64,000 nucleotides of DNA from Nitrospirota bacterium (GCA_003695915.1 RFGF01000022.1:1-64000), one strand, 5' to 3'; positions 1-9,694 are shown, counted from the stretch's first letter. A program made the numbers and translations. Notes: a model not told the origin generated them from the letters alone.

Positions 1-1379
1 AATGCTTTCTCCCACCATGAGCGACCATCGTAAGGACGGATCCGATAGAGCAGACATTCGAACCGCACACGCGGCTGCCCACGCTCGCGCGTTCCAGGGA
101 TCATGCGAACCACGCCCACATTATGATCCAATGTCATGATGGGCACATGAGCCCGGTCGACCACCCAATAACGCCGCTTGCCATCCACGCTGACGGTGAT
201 GCGATCCGGCGGGGCTTCGACGTCAGTAGAGCCGGGTACAATCATGGATGCCGGCGACGCGATGAATTCTGGAACCCCATGCTTCGCATCGGAAATCGGA
301 CCGTGCGCCTCGGCGTAGCGCCCGGTATGAATATCGCCGGAGAGCACCAGGATATCATGTGGTTGACGGTGATCGTTATCCCCTTTGAGGCTGCGTTCGA
401 TCAATGCCCACAGACGAGCATAATCTCGCGAAAAATTCGACAGCGAGTGATCTTTCCAATCACCGTCCTTTTGGAACAGCGGTTGCCCCAAGACCAAAAC
501 GCCGGGGCCGCGCAGCGATTGCTGCCACTGCTCCAACGCCTGCCATTGCGCATCGGGAATAAATTGGGCGTTGCCGTCCTTTCGATACACTTCGCGTTGC
601 GAACGGGTATCGGTCACGAAGAACGACACCGGATCGATCGTAAATTGATACCACCGACCTTCATGAGGATTGAGGCATCGCTGGTAGGCATAGTACAACT
701 GATCGGCGGCCTCTCCATAGCGATCTCGGCGTGCTTGCGTCCACGTTCGGTACAGATGAATTTGGCGCTCGGGATAATCGTTCCAAAATTCATGATCGTC
801 GCAGGTAAAAAAATTCGGGCAGGTTCGCAACGCTTCGCGGTAGGCCTCATCGCTCCAATACTGGGCATATCGACCGGCGTACAGCCGGGCAGCGCTGCCG
901 CCGATTCCCCATTCGCTCGGCCAGTCGGCATAGACTTGGTCGCCGAGCAAGAACTTGAACGCCGGTTGGTGGAGCTTGCCGATCTCTTTGAGTCCTGCTG
1001 CGTAGGTGCCTTCCCGATCGCTGTCGTGCCAAAAGCAGGACGCCGTCAAAAAGGTCACCCCGTCCGGACCGATACCGCGGGGAAGACTGCGCCATCGCAC
1101 CGGCTTGGGCATCGCATCCTCTGCAATACGAAACTCGTACATGGCACCAGGTTCGACCTCCGTTGGTCGCAGCCGAAGGGTGAGCACTCCCATCCGCCGG
1201 CCCAGACCGGAAACTCGTGGCAGCAACGACCATTCGGAGGAATCCATCGCTTGCAAGACACCTTTGCGCATAACCTGAACGCGAGGAGCGGGAAATTCCT
1301 GCTCCCCTGGAGCACAACACCAAATTCGCCAACCTTCTCCATGCGGTAACGGTGCACCGGGAACGATCCACAGAGCCAT
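1..1379 (-). CDS. PhoD-like alkaline phosphatase family protein (3' end beyond window)
   Basis: This minus-strand frame is open from ATG at 1379 to the window edge, giving about 459 residues without a stop, so the C-terminus is missing. The family consists of metal-dependent phosphatases/phosphodiesterases of the PhoD superfamily. Visible motifs are FLLGDQVYADWP near residue 145, TCDDHEFWNDYP near 195, and VLSGDIHTGRYAE in the second half, which are the typical metal-ligand Asp/His blocks (GDQ-Y, DDHE-W-D, SGDIH). An N-terminal beta-rich region of about 100 residues precedes the catalytic part, as in many PhoD relatives. No clear signal peptide is visible, so it may be cytoplasmic. It lies 33 bases downstream of the BrkB-family gene on the same strand and is probably cotranscribed with it. 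The substrate is unknown. The family is secure; true alkaline phosphatase activity is not. Confidence 0.85.
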   Translation of the reverse strand, partial: MALWIVPGAPLPHGEGWRIWCCAPGEQEFPAPRVQVMRKGVLQAMDSSEWSLLPRVSGLGRRMGVLTLRLRPTEVEPGAMYEFRIAEDAMPKPVRWRSLPRGIGPDGVTFLTASCFWHDSDREGTYAAGLKEIGKLHQPAFKFLLGDQVYADWPSEWGIGGSAARLYAGRYAQYWSDEAYREALRTCPNFFTCDDHEFWNDYPERQIHLYRTWTQARRDRYGEAADQLYYAYQRCLNPHEGRWYQFTIDPVSFFVTDTRSQREVYRKDGNAQFIPDAQWQALEQWQQSLRGPGVLVLGQPLFQKDGDWKDHSLSNFSRDYARLWALIERSLKGDNDHRQPHDILVLSGDIHTGRYAEAHGPISDAKHGVPEFIASPASMIVPGSTDVEAPPDRITVSVDGKRRYWVVDRAHVPIMTLDHNVGVVRMIPGTRERGQPRVRFECLLYRIRPYDGRSWWEKA

Positions 1380-1412
1380 GTCGTCTTCTCCTCGTCTGGA
1401 TGCCGGTCTGAA

Positions 1413-2792
1413 TTACATGGGCGCCAACTCCCGCGCCAAGTCGCCGGGCGATCCGGTCAATTCCATTCCTGCTCCGTTCATCGCCAGCGAACGCAGGGTC
1501 AAATGAGCCAACGCTGTCTGCACAGCCTGATCCCGTCGCTCCAGCACGGCGATCACCGGCTCCTCAAACGCCATCGCATCGGACGAGCGATCCGACACCT
1601 GCCCATAAGCCAGAAATGCCAACACGTCCGAGATCAACACGTGTTCCGGAGGACGAGCGAGTGTCACCCCTTCGGGTTCAGCCGTCCGGACCACGATCCC
1701 GTATCGAATGAACGCCTCCACAAGATCTTCGACGACCGAAGGGGGAACGCCCAGCCTGCGGGCGATATCCTGCTCTGCGAGCGGAGGTTGCCCATTCAGA
1801 TAGCGGCGGGTAATCAACACGAGCAGGGACAACGCTAACCGTTCACGAAACGCCGGAGACTTTTCACGCCAATGCGCATGCTTGAGATAGGCTTCGGGAT
1901 ACTGCACATAATAGGCAACCTGGGCACCCACGAGCACGATGACCCATCCCACGTACAACCAGATCAGGAAGAGAATGAGGACGGCAAAGCTCGAATAAAT
2001 GGCACTGTACCGCCCCGAACTCACGACAAACGCCGCAAACGCCATGCCGGCGAGTTGCCAGAGCACGCCGGCCGTGACCCCACCCACCAGAGCAGCTTTC
2101 AAATCGACTTTCGTATAGGGCACAAAGGCGTAGATAAACGTAAAGAGTGCGATCATAAACAAATACGGCAACAGTTTCGTCGCCAGCACCACGGCAGCAC
2201 CGAGCGGTTGAATCTCCAAGAGCCATTGCACCAACCAATAACTTTGTGCGGACGCTGTCAAGCCAAACGCCGTAAAGACGAGAACCGGCCCGACCAGCAC
2301 CACACTCAAATAATCCGTAAATTTCCGAGCGAACGGACGCCCCTTGGAGACATGCCAGATCGCGTTCAGCGATTCCTCAATCTTGTCGATCAGGGAATAA
2401 GTCGTGTAAAACAGTCCAGCGACACCCAAAGCGCCGAGGACGCCGACTTTCAAATTTTGGACGAACCCGATGACTTTTTGTGTGATTTCAGCGCCTTTTT
2501 CGCCGAGCGGCTCCAGCGCTTGGGCGAGCACCGGCTCGATTTGCTGGTACACGCCGAAGGCCTTGAGCACGGAAAACATGACGGCCAAAAAGGGAACCAG
2601 CGAGAGGAGGGTGGTATAGACCAGGCTCGTGGCCCGCACGCCCAATGCGCTGTTTTGGAACTCCCACACGATCACGAGGAGCAAACGCAGCGTCTTGACA
2701 GACAGCCGATGAAGCCCCCGCGTCCGGTTCAAATCCACATTCCAGACATCTTGACGACAATACCGTCCTATCCGAGTCCACCACGTCTTCAC
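1413..2792 (-). CDS. YihY/BrkB family inner membrane protein
   Basis: A 459-residue integral membrane protein of the BrkB/YihY family, whose molecular role is poorly defined. The first half holds about six hydrophobic segments, and the YTTLLSLVPFLAVMFSVL stretch is the family's hallmark first core segment. The last 130 residues form a soluble region that resembles a winged-helix fold (ARRLGVPPSVVEDLVEAFIR), a common C-terminal extension. I chose GTG at 2792 because AGGAGG sits seven bases upstream; the frame extends 18 bases further to a TTG with no ribosome site. The gene is divergent from the TPR lipoprotein gene at 2844, with only about 50 bases between starts, so the two promoters must overlap or be compact. 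The family assignment is firm and the function is open. Older annotation as ribonuclease BN is not supported. Confidence 0.88.
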   Translation of the reverse strand: MKTWWTRIGRYCRQDVWNVDLNRTRGLHRLSVKTLRLLLVIVWEFQNSALGVRATSLVYTTLLSLVPFLAVMFSVLKAFGVYQQIEPVLAQALEPLGEKGAEITQKVIGFVQNLKVGVLGALGVAGLFYTTYSLIDKIEESLNAIWHVSKGRPFARKFTDYLSVVLVGPVLVFTAFGLTASAQSYWLVQWLLEIQPLGAAVVLATKLLPYLFMIALFTFIYAFVPYTKVDLKAALVGGVTAGVLWQLAGMAFAAFVVSSGRYSAIYSSFAVLILFLIWLYVGWVIVLVGAQVAYYVQYPEAYLKHAHWREKSPAFRERLALSLLVLITRRYLNGQPPLAEQDIARRLGVPPSVVEDLVEAFIRYGIVVRTAEPEGVTLARPPEHVLISDVLAFLAYGQVSDRSSDAMAFEEPVIAVLERRDQAVQTALAHLTLRSLAMNGAGMELTGSPGDLARELAPM

Positions 2793-2843
2793 ACCCAGAC
2801 CTCCTGGCAATGAGTTCTTCTACCCTACAGAGAGGACCGTTGA

Positions 2844-3404
2844 ATGTCTACACGTAAGAGAAAATTCCCGCTAGGTTGGATGTGCATCGCTCTGCTGCTG
2901 TTCGCAGCCTGCAGCCAAGATTCCGAGTGGCAGCGCTTCATGGAGGCGGGCGAAAAAGCCGTGCAAGCCGGGCATGATCGCGAGGCCGAACGATGGTTTC
3001 AAGCGAGTCTCACTGAAGTCAAAGAGTTCGGTCCCGGCGACGTGCGATATGCCACGAGCCTTCAACGGCTCGGCGATCTTTACCTCCGTCAGAAAGACTA
3101 TGACCGTGCCGCCTCCCATTATTGGCAAGCATTGCCGGCATGGGCCCAATCCCTCGGGCCCGAAGATCCCCACATGGCCGAAAGCCTTAAAGGGCTCGCG
3201 AATATCTACGACGTTCGCGGCGATCTACACCTTGCCGCTCCGCTCATCAAGCGCGCGCTGCATATTCAAGAAAAAGCCTATGGATTCACGCATCCCGCTC
3301 TCGCGGGCACGCTCACGCAGTATCGCGACGTGCTCGTCAAGCAACGCAAGCACGAAGAAGCCCGTGCGGTTGAACAGCGACTCGCTGTCCTCGATCGGCC
3401 CTGA
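2844..3404 (+). CDS. TPR-repeat lipoprotein
   Basis: A 186-residue exported protein. The N-terminus (MSTRKRKFPLGW, then a hydrophobic run ending LLLFAAC) is a lipoprotein signal, with Cys at about residue 23 as the probable lipidated residue. The mature part is made of tetratricopeptide-like helices: residues about 28-65 (EAGEKAVQAGHDREAERWFQ), 66-105 (RYATSLQRLGDLYLRQKDYD), 106-145 (MAESLKGLANIYDVRGDLH) and a last incomplete unit. The spacing of roughly 42 residues matches the TPR_10/TPR_12 (kinesin light chain-like) class. Start ATG is preceded by AGAGAGGA. It probably serves as a protein-interaction scaffold at a membrane, but no partner can be deduced. No gene downstream on this strand is close enough to be an obvious operon partner. 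Confidence 0.85.
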   Translation: MSTRKRKFPLGWMCIALLLFAACSQDSEWQRFMEAGEKAVQAGHDREAERWFQASLTEVKEFGPGDVRYATSLQRLGDLYLRQKDYDRAASHYWQALPAWAQSLGPEDPHMAESLKGLANIYDVRGDLHLAAPLIKRALHIQEKAYGFTHPALAGTLTQYRDVLVKQRKHEEARAVEQRLAVLDRP

Positions 3405-3566
3405 TCACCAGACGACTCACGCTTCCTTCTTCCTGCGGAATCGCCGCTGATCGAGGCTCATCGATTCACATGCCCTCTCGCAAGCCTCGGGTCGGCCTTG
3501 GTTCTCGACCAGCGAGCACAGGCCGCTCTTGCACTCTTGAATGTCTCTCAGTAGTATTCTCAACGA

Positions 3567-4895
3567 ATGCGTTCGGATTCGATATGTGCGCCACAGTTCT
3601 TCATCGAATCGAGGATTCGTACACCCACCTCCCATCACCACGATGCTGATGCCCTTGGCCTCGTGAAAAAGCGGATTCCCCTTCACCGACTCAAACCGGG
3701 TATGTACATAGCCAGCCTCGACGTCTCTTGGTTTAAAACACCGTTTTTACGACACAAATGGCGAATAACCCGCGAAGACGAGATACGATTGCTTGGGCAA
3801 TACGGCATCCAAGAAGTCACCATCGATACCGACAAAGGCTTCGACGTCGAAGAAACCGAATCTCCGACAGAGGATGCGCAAGCGGGCTCTGTTCACGATC
3901 GACCGGCCAGCGGCTCATCCGAAGCACCGCCGCCCTCCGCCACCCCAGTGCTGACCCCGGAAACGCTCGAGATGGCCCGCGCCATCCGGTCCCGTGCCAT
4001 CGCTGCGTTGGACATGCTGTTTCACCAAGTCGAAACCGGACATTCCATCCATACGAATCATGTTCGCCGCGTCGTCAGCACGTTGCTCGAAGGGCTCTTC
4101 GAATATCAGCACGCCATGCTGTCCTTGATTCAAATGCGGCGGTTCGATCATCAGTTATCCACCCATGTCGTCGATACATCCGTGCTCGCGCTGGCATTGG
4201 GACAGGTTCACGCGCTCGACCCGACGCAGCTCAAAACACTCGGCGTCGCAGCCCTGCTCCATGACGTCGGACAGCTCCGTTTGCCCCGCAACCTTCTCCG
4301 CAAGCGGAGCCCCTACACGGAGGAAGAACGACGCCTGATGGCATTACATCCCGAGATCGGTGTTGCCATCACCAATCAATTCTCGGATTTTCCCGACGAG
4401 GCCAAACAGGCCATTTTGGAGCACCATGAACGGCTCAACGGAACAGGCTATCCGCGTCGCATCACGCAGCCGCATCGATTGAGTCAGCTGTTGGCCATTG
4501 CCGATACGTATGACGCCCTCATCAGCGGGCGATGCACGCACCTGGCCATTCCCCCGGCCCATGCCCTCGGTGAGTTGTATCGATCCGCCATCCAAGGAGA
4601 ATTCGACGCCACCTTGGTCCAACAACTGATCCGATTCCTCGGCGTGTATCCGATCGGATCGCTCGTGGAACTCAATACCGGCGAGCGCGGAGTGGTCGTA
4701 TGGGTTCATCCTCACCAACGGCTCAAACCCACCGTCAAATTGATCACCGATGCCGAGGGGAAACCCTATGCCACTCCTGTGATCGTTGACCTCTCCACGC
4801 CACGGAGCGACGAGCCGACTCGAACGATTACCCGAGCATTAGATCCCGACAAAGAACACATCGATGTGCTCAAACTCTTGAAGCATGTCTGGTGA
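3567..4895 (+). CDS. HD-GYP domain cyclic-di-GMP phosphodiesterase
   Basis: The protein has an N-terminal DUF3391-like segment (KKRIPLHRLKPGMYI...), common in HD-GYP proteins, then an Ala/Pro-rich linker and an HD-GYP catalytic domain over about residues 185-370. Seen motifs are LLHDVGQLRLP (HD), ALHPEIG, LEHHERLNGTGYP (HHE plus the GYP signature) and AIADTYDALISGR. HD-GYP enzymes hydrolyse c-di-GMP to pGpG/GMP. All canonical ligands appear intact, so an active enzyme is expected. There is no transmembrane segment or REC domain, so the input signal is unclear. The first 32 residues look atypical and GTG at 3663 begins the DUF3391 part directly; neither start has a good ribosome site, so the N-terminus is uncertain. 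The neighbour is a sensor kinase 80 bases downstream. The riboswitch-controlled pilus locus is a plausible target of this c-di-GMP turnover. Confidence 0.9.
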   Translation: MRSDSICAPQFFIESRIRTPTSHHHDADALGLVKKRIPLHRLKPGMYIASLDVSWFKTPFLRHKWRITREDEIRLLGQYGIQEVTIDTDKGFDVEETESPTEDAQAGSVHDRPASGSSEAPPPSATPVLTPETLEMARAIRSRAIAALDMLFHQVETGHSIHTNHVRRVVSTLLEGLFEYQHAMLSLIQMRRFDHQLSTHVVDTSVLALALGQVHALDPTQLKTLGVAALLHDVGQLRLPRNLLRKRSPYTEEERRLMALHPEIGVAITNQFSDFPDEAKQAILEHHERLNGTGYPRRITQPHRLSQLLAIADTYDALISGRCTHLAIPPAHALGELYRSAIQGEFDATLVQQLIRFLGVYPIGSLVELNTGERGVVVWVHPHQRLKPTVKLITDAEGKPYATPVIVDLSTPRSDEPTRTITRALDPDKEHIDVLKLLKHVW

Positions 4896-4976
4896 CGGCG
4901 TCACGAGAGCCGTGAATGACAACCATTCCAGTCTGGATGCCGCAGGCAGATGCCAGCTTGATTGTCACGATCGACA

Positions 4977-7658
4977 ATGAATGAACGAGTCACCCCAGAA
5001 TCGGAACCGATGGAACAGATGCTCGCGAGCGAACGGGCGTTTCGACGCACCCTGCTCGACTCGCTCCGGATTGGCGTCTGCCAAGTCGACACACAGGGAC
5101 AGATCGTATCATTGAATCTCGAAGCAGTCCGCATTTTCGGTCGAACCGAAGATACGTGTCGCGGACAGTCGCTACACGCCTTGATCGGTTGTGCCATCGG
5201 TGACGACTCTGCCCAAGAACGCTGTCCCATTCCTTGGGTCGTGCGTACCGGTCGATCGCTCTGGTCTCCGAACGCATTGATTCGTCGAAGCACCGGTGAA
5301 ACGTGTTGGGTCGAATTTCATTGTTGCTTTCTTCCCGATCCTTCTCGCCCTGGGGCCTTGTTTCTCTTTCGCGACCTTTCCTCCCAACTGCAATTGATCG
5401 GCGATCATCAACACCTCGCTTCGATGCCTGAAGCCAGTCCGACTCCCATCATTGAAGTCGATGCCGAAGGCGATATCGTCTATGCCAACCCTGCCACGAT
5501 CCGTTTGTTGGACGCTGTCGGCTATAGCGAATCGGGGCTTCCCAAGATTTTGCCGCCCACGATTGCAGATATCGCAAAAGATTGTCTCGCCCACCAAACC
5601 GACTCGTCTGGCCTTTCCGTCATCGTCGAAGGGATCCATATCGAATGGACGTTTACGCCGGTCATCGAGAAAGGATTGATTCGCGGGTTCGGGCTGGATC
5701 TCACTAAGCACATGCGTGAACGCGAAACGCTGATCGAAGTTCAATCGCGCTTTCACTCGCTCGTCAACTCTGCCCATGAGGGCATCGTATCCGCGGACCT
5801 TCACGGAAGCATCAGGACGTGGAATCCGGCCGCCGAGTCGATGTTCGGCTATAGCGCCAACGAGGTTCTTGGGCAGCCCATTACGATCTTGCTGGACGAG
5901 CCATTCCGCGAGATCTATCGGGATCGGCTGGAACGGTTCAGCTTCGGAGAAGAGACCTCACTCCCGCTCGTCGTAGAGGTTGTCGGCAAACGCAAAGACG
6001 GCATGACTTTTCCTCTCGAGCTGACCTTGACGAGCTGGAAAGTGGGGCTCGACACCCACTATGGGTGTTTTCTCCGCGATTTGACCGATCGGAAACGAGA
6101 CGAGCATTCGGTGGTTGCCGAGAAGGAACACTTGGCCACGGCGGTGCATTCGTTGGCCGATGCCCTCATTGCCACCGACACCGAAGGACGGATCACGCTG
6201 TTTAATCCGATGGCGGAACGCCTCACAGGCTGGTCTCAAGCCGAGGCGTTGCACCGTCCTTTACAGGAGATTGTTCGGATCTCGCCCATCACGCCTCCCA
6301 GCAATGGCGAACATCCCTTTGCGCATATGTTGACACTGCGGGTCATGACCACGACGGATATTCCCTCCATGCTGCTCGCTAAGGACGGCACCAAGCGAAT
6401 CGTTACGTATCGGGAAGCCCCCATCCGCACTTATCAAGGGCAATTGCTGGGTAGCGTCTTGGTCATCCGCGATTGGACGGATCAACAACGCACGATGGAT
6501 GAACTGAATCGGCTCAATCGGCTCAATTCGCTCAGTGTGTTGGCTGGAGGCATCGCCCACGACTTCAACAATCTCCTCACGACGATTCTAGGGAATTTAT
6601 TCGTCGCCAAGCTCCGGATGGTTCCCCAGGATCCGATCAGTCAATGTCTGGTGCATGCGGAAGAAGCGTGCTTGCGAGCGAAGGAGCTCACCCACCAATT
6701 GCTTACCTTTGCGAAAGGTCGCACTCCCATGAAGACACGAATTTCGACGGGCGAGTTCGTGCGACGCAATACCGTCTTTGCTTTATCCGGCTCATCCACG
6801 AGCTGCGAGTTTCAGTTGGCAGCGGATCTGTGGGACATCGAAGGGGATGAGGATCAACTCAAGCAGGTGATCCACAATCTCGTGATCAACGCAAGACAGG
6901 CGATGCCGCAAGAAGGCTTGATCACCATTCGGGGAGAAAACGTCATCGTCGATGAGGCCAATCATGCGCAATTTCCTACGCTGCTGCCCGGACACTATGT
7001 CAAACTCGAATTCGAGGACCGCGGACCAGGAATTCCCGAGGAAGATCTTCCCAAAGTCTTCGATCCCTATTTCACGACCAAACCGGATGCAAGCGGATTA
7101 GGATTGGCGACTGCCTATTCGATCGTGCAGCGTCACGGAGGATGCTTGACAGTTCGATCACAACTCGGCGTGGGCACCACGTTTTCCCTCTATATCCCGG
7201 CTGCAACGACACCGCCTGAACGCCCGTCGGAGATTCCACCGTCGCTTCCCCAGCGAAGCGGACGGATTTTAGTCATGGACGATGAGTACAGTATCCGGAC
7301 TATGATGCAAGATGCCCTCGCACAACTCGGGTACGATGTCACCTGCGTTCAACACGGTCAGGAAGCCATCACCGTGTATACCCAAGCGAAACGGGAAGGC
7401 CGTCCGTTCACCGCGGTCATCTTGGACCTCACGGTCCCCGGCGCCATGGGAGGGAAAGATGCCATCCAGCATCTTCGTGCCGTGGATCCACAGGTGAAGG
7501 CGATCGTCACCAGCGGGTACGCCGATCACGACGTGGTCGAACAGTATCGTCACTATGGATTCGATGCCGTGCTGGTCAAGCCGTATCAAGTCACCGAGTT
7601 GTATCGAATCCTTGACGTCTTGCTTGCTTCGGAATCACCCCAGCAACGATCACCGTGA
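4977..7658 (+). CDS. hybrid PAS sensor histidine kinase / response regulator
   Basis: 893 residues from ATG 4977; the frame also reaches TTG 4962. Four PAS-like domains lie in series at about residues 18-125, 150-245, 255-370 and 385-500. A HisKA dimerisation domain follows with phospho-acceptor His near residue 528 (GGIAHDFNNLLTTILGN). The HATPase_c domain carries an N box (NLVINARQAMP), G1 (EDRGPGIPEEDL), an F box (FDPYFTTK) and G2 (GLGLATAYSIV). The C-terminal receiver domain starts ILVMDDEYSIRTMM and has the acceptor Asp near 817 (VILDLTVPG) and the conserved Lys (LVKPY). No transmembrane helix is visible, so this is a cytoplasmic hybrid kinase of the NtrB-like HDFNNLL class. Its location after an HD-GYP gene suggests shared control, but the signal and the downstream regulator are unknown. 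Confidence 0.92.
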   Translation: MNERVTPESEPMEQMLASERAFRRTLLDSLRIGVCQVDTQGQIVSLNLEAVRIFGRTEDTCRGQSLHALIGCAIGDDSAQERCPIPWVVRTGRSLWSPNALIRRSTGETCWVEFHCCFLPDPSRPGALFLFRDLSSQLQLIGDHQHLASMPEASPTPIIEVDAEGDIVYANPATIRLLDAVGYSESGLPKILPPTIADIAKDCLAHQTDSSGLSVIVEGIHIEWTFTPVIEKGLIRGFGLDLTKHMRERETLIEVQSRFHSLVNSAHEGIVSADLHGSIRTWNPAAESMFGYSANEVLGQPITILLDEPFREIYRDRLERFSFGEETSLPLVVEVVGKRKDGMTFPLELTLTSWKVGLDTHYGCFLRDLTDRKRDEHSVVAEKEHLATAVHSLADALIATDTEGRITLFNPMAERLTGWSQAEALHRPLQEIVRISPITPPSNGEHPFAHMLTLRVMTTTDIPSMLLAKDGTKRIVTYREAPIRTYQGQLLGSVLVIRDWTDQQRTMDELNRLNRLNSLSVLAGGIAHDFNNLLTTILGNLFVAKLRMVPQDPISQCLVHAEEACLRAKELTHQLLTFAKGRTPMKTRISTGEFVRRNTVFALSGSSTSCEFQLAADLWDIEGDEDQLKQVIHNLVINARQAMPQEGLITIRGENVIVDEANHAQFPTLLPGHYVKLEFEDRGPGIPEEDLPKVFDPYFTTKPDASGLGLATAYSIVQRHGGCLTVRSQLGVGTTFSLYIPAATTPPERPSEIPPSLPQRSGRILVMDDEYSIRTMMQDALAQLGYDVTCVQHGQEAITVYTQAKREGRPFTAVILDLTVPGAMGGKDAIQHLRAVDPQVKAIVTSGYADHDVVEQYRHYGFDAVLVKPYQVTELYRILDVLLASESPQQRSP

Positions 7659-7672
7659 CAGAAGCGAGGAAA

Positions 7673-8662
7673 CTATAAACAGGAAGGAGTCCGCTGCTCG
7701 CGCGCACGCCGCTGCAAGAGAGGAAGACGAGCCAAGCGCTGCTGAACTAATTCTAAATTTTCTTGGGCCCGTTCATAAAAGCTCGCTTGGCTCTGAACGG
7801 CTTGTGTAAAGCATCGCCAGGCCCTCACAGGCTGGTCCGATTCCAGAAAGATTACCCCGACGTTGTTGTAGGCTTTCGCCGTCCCGACACCCTGCTCAAA
7901 CGCTTCGAATGCATCTCGATATCGCGCCAGTTTGGCATAGGTCAAACCCAGATTGTTCCAGATTTTGACATCAGCACGCCCTGTGCGAATGGCTTGCTGA
8001 AAGAGCGGGATCGCTCGTTTGTATTGTCCGCTGAGCACATAGGCCATCCCCAGATTATTCAAAATAGCCGGATCATCGGGATGCAGTGCAAGCGCTTTGA
8101 CATAATGCCGAATCGCTTCTTCGTGCGAATGCTGTCGGTCCGCAATGATTCCGAGATAATTTTCCGCATCCCACCGTGAAGGATCAAAAGCCAAAGCTTG
8201 TTCAAACTCCAATTTCGCTTCGGCATCTTTCTGCAGACGAAGCAGTGCCCGCCCCATCCCGATATATGCAGGCACGTATTCAAACTCATAATCCAGGATA
8301 CGGTGAAAATGCTCGTAGGCTTTGTCGGCTTTTCCATGCTGCAGGTACAATTGGGCGACTTTATATCGCGTCGGAATATGCGCAGGTTCCAACTCCAAGG
8401 CTTTTTCATATTGGACCGCTGCGAGCACGATGTGACCTTGGCGCGCGTGCGCGTCGCCAAATTGCTCGTACTCATCCCGCGTAAACTCTTTGACCGTCAA
8501 AACGCGTTCCTCATCCAACGGCAATCCAGCTTTTTGTCGATCGAAAACCGGCTGGTAATGTTCGTCCGGGGTCATGAATGTCGGCCATGGGGTGGCGGCA
8601 CATCCACCGAGACCGATCAGACCCACGACTGATCCCAACACGACTGACATGAACCTCCTCAT
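7673..8662 (-). CDS. tadD: TPR lipoprotein, TadD-like pilus assembly protein
   Basis: This is the last gene of the Flp/Tad locus. I chose ATG 8662 because AAGGAG lies eight bases upstream; the frame extends to ATG 8680. The N-terminus is a lipoprotein signal ending GLGGC, with Cys near residue 21. The mature protein has about six consecutive TPR units, for example RYKVAQLYLQHGKADKAYEH, NYLGIIADRQHSHEEAIRHY, NNLGMAYVLSGQYKRAIPLF and NNLGLTYAKLARYRDAFEAF. TadD-type TPR lipoproteins are needed for assembly or localisation of the Tad secretin in other bacteria. Assignment as TadD comes from position directly after tadC and the lipoprotein-TPR architecture, since TPR sequence alone does not prove orthology. 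The gene converges on the sensor kinase with 14 bases between stops. Confidence 0.82.
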   Translation of the reverse strand: MRRFMSVVLGSVVGLIGLGGCAATPWPTFMTPDEHYQPVFDRQKAGLPLDEERVLTVKEFTRDEYEQFGDAHARQGHIVLAAVQYEKALELEPAHIPTRYKVAQLYLQHGKADKAYEHFHRILDYEFEYVPAYIGMGRALLRLQKDAEAKLEFEQALAFDPSRWDAENYLGIIADRQHSHEEAIRHYVKALALHPDDPAILNNLGMAYVLSGQYKRAIPLFQQAIRTGRADVKIWNNLGLTYAKLARYRDAFEAFEQGVGTAKAYNNVGVIFLESDQPVRAWRCFTQAVQSQASFYERAQENLELVQQRLARLPLLQRRAREQRTPSCL

Positions 8663-8728
8663 TGTCTTTCTCCTTGGCATGCTCTACTCTCTGGGTCCAC
8701 GCGGTGTCATCGTGAGACTCTGAAGCCG

Positions 8729-9694
8729 TCATCCACCGCCCATGGCCGGGAAGACTTTATTCATCAACAGCAACGCTCCTGGGCCAAGAATCACAATCAA
8801 TAAAGCTGGAAAGATACACAAAATCAGGGGCCCCATGAGTTTGACGGGAAGCTTGGCCGCCAACTCCTCGGCCTTTAAGCGTCGATTCATGCGCATGGAA
8901 TCGGAATGGACGCGCAGCGCTTGGCCGATGCTCGTTCCAAACCGATCGGTTTGAATCAGCAGGGCCACTAAACTTCCGATTTCTTCGACGTCCGTTCGTT
9001 GGCTCAGATTGCGGAGCGCTTGTTCTCGCGTCAATCCTGCTCGCAATTCGAGACTAAGAATCCGAAATTCATCACCCAGATCTTTGTGTCCCAAATAAAT
9101 TTCTTCGCCCACTCTGGCGATAGCTTGATCCAACCCTAACCCCGCCTCGACACACACAACCATCAAATCCAAGGCATCCGGAAAACCATCGACAATGCGC
9201 TCCTTGCGTTTGCGAATGGCCATACTCAGCCATCCTTGCGGCGCATAAAATCCTCCGACGGCAGACAAGACCAGCCCCCACATGAAATACATATTGGATT
9301 TTCCTTTGAGCAACTCCGGACTAAACACCAAAAACACCCCTGCCATGACGAGCATCAAGAACAACTTCGACCCCATAAAGATGATCGGAGCTTGGGGGTT
9401 ACGATATCCGGCCGTCACCAACAAGTTCCGTAATCGCGAGGTCTCCGCTTGATTTTTCGGTTTATTCGCCTGTCCGAGTTTTTCAAGCAGGTGAAGGAAA
9501 CTTGTCTTCACATAGGTCCATCCTTCACCGGCAGATGCCGTGTCCGAAGTCTTCGAGCGCCCTTTGAGACGTTCGCTCCACTCCCGTGCTTTCTGTCGCG
9601 CTTGCCAATACGAAAAGAGCCCGACACACGTACAGACCGTCACCATGAATACGAGCATGCTGATTACTACCGGCGTATCCATCGAGCCGCTCAC
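8729..9694 (-). CDS. tadC: Tad platform protein TadC (type II secretion F family)
   Basis: An inner-membrane platform subunit of the Tad secretion machine, which works with TadB and the ATPase TadA. The protein has an N-terminal hydrophobic helix, a cytoplasmic T2SSF domain (PDALDLMVVCVEAGLGLDQA...LSQRTDVEEIGSLVALLIQ), two mid-protein hydrophobic segments and a C-terminal helix (LILCIFPALLIVILGPGALL). Length (about 320 residues) fits TadC. The frame opens with GTG at 9694, overlapping the tadB stop by four bases. ATG at 9682 is an alternative. The overlap implies translational coupling. It is distinguished from TadB by order and by the sequence LEKLGQANKPKNQAE preceding the first core segment. 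Confidence 0.9.
   Translation of the reverse strand: MSGSMDTPVVISMLVFMVTVCTCVGLFSYWQARQKAREWSERLKGRSKTSDTASAGEGWTYVKTSFLHLLEKLGQANKPKNQAETSRLRNLLVTAGYRNPQAPIIFMGSKLFLMLVMAGVFLVFSPELLKGKSNMYFMWGLVLSAVGGFYAPQGWLSMAIRKRKERIVDGFPDALDLMVVCVEAGLGLDQAIARVGEEIYLGHKDLGDEFRILSLELRAGLTREQALRNLSQRTDVEEIGSLVALLIQTDRFGTSIGQALRVHSDSMRMNRRLKAEELAAKLPVKLMGPLILCIFPALLIVILGPGALLLMNKVFPAMGGG

Noticed and set aside
123-1349. 408-codon plus-strand frame at the left edge
   Set aside because: It is the antisense shadow of the PhoD-like gene, whose motifs are clear on the minus strand.
3417-3686. Minus-strand frame of 89 codons, Cys-rich at its end (CKSGLCSLVENQ, ACERACES)
   Set aside because: The latter half has plausible composition, but there is no ribosome site and the front half is antisense to the start of the HD-GYP gene. 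It could be a short real gene with the HD-GYP start at 3663; evidence is too thin to list.
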